DNA from: Propionibacteriaceae bacterium
GTDB lineage: Bacteria > Actinomycetota > Actinomycetes > Propionibacteriales > Propionibacteriaceae
DNA length: 9,564 nt
Assembly (NCBI GenBank): GCA_030538175.1
Contig: JAUNUL010000069.1
Span: 1 to 9,564 of the forward strand
Direction of reading: 5' to 3'
Shown one piece after another: positions 8,322 through 9,564 of this stretch; the first letter of the stretch is position 1; every line of letters starts with the position of its first letter. A model generated the notes under the pieces. That model had not been told where the DNA came from and did not search any database. It saw only the letters and a program-made list of their open reading frames with translations. Made by a program: the position numbers and the translations under genes.

Positions 8322-8554
8322 CAGTCCTGCCCAAGCCCCATCTTGTTCATCACGCCACCGACCAGCGGTGACAGCGCGAAGACGATGCCTCCAACGATCG
8401 CAATCGGGATGTTGATCGAGGGGAACTCACCCGGGCCGGAGAGGAAGGCGATGGTCAGGATGATCGCTCCGATGAGCGCCATGATCGAGCCCGTCCACGC
8501 CGCAGCGGTGCGGCCGTGGTGGATTTCCTTGACGGTGGTGCGACGACGGTTCAT
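8321..8554 (-). CDS. HGxxPAAW-type small membrane protein (DUF6704-like)
   Basis: This 77-residue protein has two predicted membrane helices (about 19-39 and 47-67) and a short basic N-terminus. The segment HHGRTAAAW (12-20) corresponds to the HGxxPAAW motif of small proteins found between trpE and trpC in many Actinobacteria, with Ala17 in place of the usual proline. Family membership rests on that motif, the size, the two helices and the exact operon position; no function is established. The ATG at 8554 follows a GA-repeat (GAGAGAGAG), a modest Shine-Dalgarno match. The stop codon shares one base with the trpC start, so its translation probably couples to TrpC. A link to tryptophan or indole at the membrane is inference from location. 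Confidence 0.88.
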   Translation of the reverse strand: MNRRRTTVKEIHHGRTAAAWTGSIMALIGAIILTIAFLSGPGEFPSINIPIAIVGGIVFALSPLVGGVMNKMGLGQD

Positions 8555-8591
8555 CGATCTCTCTCTCAGGCAGGCTCAAACAAGCTTCGCG

Positions 8592-9248
8592 TCATTCTCC
8601 CCGATCAGGCTGGTTCCTGCCAGTCGGATCGCGGTCCGGGCTCGGGTTGCCCTCGGTGGGATCGAAGCCCGCATCCATAGCCTTCCATACGTCGGCGGCA
8701 TCGTCCTCGGCAACGGTGGCAGCGCGGGCGGTCAGCCGGGCGTACTTGTCCCGGCGGCGAGGCCAGCGCCCTGCCCGGGCGGTGAGTACGCCCCCACCCG
8801 CGGCGACCAGCACACCGCACAGGAGATAACCCCAGCGGACACCGGACTGCGTGAGCTCCTGGGCACCGGGGATCAGCGCCGGACCCGTGGTGAGTTCGAC
8901 GCCATCCACGGAGGCGGTGAGTGCCACGGCCACCATGGCGATGCCGAGCACGACGATCAGGACGCCGAGCACCTGGCGGGCCCGGGTTCCCGAGAGCGCG
9001 GCGAGGCCCGTGCCGGCCGCGGCGGCACCGGCCAGCACACCTGCCAGGGAGCCGGTCGCGTCATTGCCGGTCAACCCGGGAGTCAGCGCCGGATGCGTCC
9101 ACCAATTCTGGGTTGCCAGCAGCAGTCCGACGAGTCCGCCCAGGGCCAGGAGCCCGAACGCGAGGCCACGTTCCCGGGCGGACCCTGCGGATTCCGATGT
9201 CCCTGCGGGCTCAGAAGCCGCTGCGGGCCGGGGAGACGGATCAGCCAT
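8592..9248 (-). CDS. Trp biosynthesis-associated membrane protein (Trp_oprn_chp, TIGR02234-like)
   Basis: This 218-residue protein has a soluble Ala/Ser/Pro-rich N-terminus of about 27 residues. Four membrane helices follow (about 28-46, 67-86, 92-112 and 139-156), then a hydrophilic C-terminal tail. Landmarks are QNWW (47-50) at the end of helix 1, [11 protein letters not shown] (161-171) right after helix 4, and [13 protein letters not shown] (186-198). This topology and the C-terminal motifs match the conserved protein found immediately downstream of trpE in Actinobacteria. Its molecular role is unknown; transport or membrane association of the pathway has been a natural guess but is not shown here. 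The ATG at 9248 overlaps the trpE end by 8 bases (ATGGCTGA) and has GAAGG 5 bases upstream. A 37-base gap separates its stop from the next gene. Confidence 0.92.
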   Translation of the reverse strand: MADPSPRPAAASEPAGTSESAGSARERGLAFGLLALGGLVGLLLATQNWWTHPALTPGLTGNDATGSLAGVLAGAAAAGTGLAALSGTRARQVLGVLIVVLGIAMVAVALTASVDGVELTTGPALIPGAQELTQSGVRWGYLLCGVLVAAGGGVLTARAGRWPRRRDKYARLTARAATVAEDDAADVWKAMDAGFDPTEGNPSPDRDPTGRNQPDRGE

Positions 9249-9564
9249 GTTGGCCTTCGAGCCCGGTCAAACCATCGGCAGCCACGATCGCCCGCAGGAC
9301 TGCGGCGGCCTTGTTGCGGCACTCGATGTCCTCGTTTGCGGGGACCGAATCCGCGACGATGCCGGCACCTGCCTGCACATAGGCGGTGCCGTCCTTGATG
9401 AGGGTGGAGCGGATCGCGATGGCGGTATCGGAATTGCCCTGGAAGTCGAACCAACCGACCACCCCGCCATAGACGCCGCGCCGGGTCAGCTCCAGACGTT
9501 CGATGATCTCCATGGCCCGGACCTTGGGCGCGCCCGAGAGCGTGCCGGCGGGGCAACAGGCGAG
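9241..9564 (-). CDS. trpE: Anthranilate synthase component I, C-terminal part only
   Basis: Only the last 107 codons are in the window; the gene continues past the right edge. TrpE binds chorismate and converts it to anthranilate with ammonia supplied by the TrpG glutaminase. The visible part is the end of the chorismate-binding domain. [18 protein letters not shown] starts at visible residue 5. [22 protein letters not shown] and [14 protein letters not shown] follow and form part of the chorismate/Mg2+ site. Lys in SGAPK, Arg in AIRS and the GAGIV loop are conserved. [12 protein letters not shown] together with its place at the head of a trp cluster favours TrpE over PabB. An internal ATG at 9513 is not a real start, because the frame is open and conserved upstream. 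The N-terminal LLES-type feedback-inhibition site and the operon promoter lie outside. Confidence 0.95.
   Translation of the reverse strand, partial: LACCPAGTLSGAPKVRAMEIIERLELTRRGVYGGVVGWFDFQGNSDTAIAIRSTLIKDGTAYVQAGAGIVADSVPANEDIECRNKAAAVLRAIVAADGLTGLEGQHG

Noticed and set aside
7929..9398. Plus-strand ORF of 489 codons
   Set aside because: It runs antisense across trpC, two membrane-protein genes and trpE. It has low-complexity composition and crosses gene boundaries without regard to them.
1..9564. Search for CRISPR arrays, tRNA/rRNA genes, insertion sequences, phage or defence genes
   Set aside because: No regularly spaced repeats, cloverleaf-like segments, transposase motifs or terminal inverted repeats were seen. 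The window is filled by metabolic and membrane-protein genes in one direction.

Overview
The window is GC-rich chromosomal DNA, and every supported gene lies on the minus strand. The gene order trpE, Trp-associated membrane protein, HGxxPAAW-type small membrane protein, trpC, trpB, trpA is characteristic of Actinobacteria. GTG starts, pervasive stop/start overlaps and the nearby gltB fit that phylum. A member of the Propionibacteriales (for example Propionibacteriaceae) is plausible, but this is inference from gene order and not from a marker gene.

Read in the direction of transcription (right to left), the window opens with the C-terminal 107 residues of trpE (anthranilate synthase component I; it continues past the right edge). 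Next come a four-helix Trp_oprn_chp/TIGR02234 protein (9248-8592), a 77-residue two-helix protein (8554-8321), trpC (8321-7539), trpB (7494-6250) and trpA (6253-5438). Two further genes follow: a Sco1/SenC-type copper-binding lipoprotein whose start overlaps the trpA stop (5450-4791), and a multi-pass membrane protein related to CPBP/Abi proteases but with degenerate active-site motifs (4735-3830). A strong GC-rich hairpin (3823-3791) just past this gene probably ends the transcription unit. A short leader (3790-3673) then precedes gltB, the large subunit of glutamate synthase, which runs off the left edge after 1224 codons.

Together the trp genes cover chorismate to anthranilate (TrpE), the indole-glycerol-phosphate ring closure (TrpC) and the last two steps (TrpA/TrpB). 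trpG, trpD and a trpF/priA function are not here and are presumably elsewhere, as is usual in Actinobacteria. GltB makes glutamate from glutamine and 2-oxoglutarate. It is linked to TrpE only loosely, because the TrpE/TrpG complex uses glutamine as ammonia donor and releases glutamate.

The core genes are ordinary. The less expected part is 3791-5450: a copper-chaperone-like lipoprotein and a probably non-catalytic CPBP-like membrane protein joined to the end of a trp operon, where many Actinobacteria carry lgt. I see no tRNA, rRNA, CRISPR array, insertion sequence or phage remnant. No gene-free stretch exceeds 300 bases; the longest is the 157-base gap between the CPBP-like gene and gltB.
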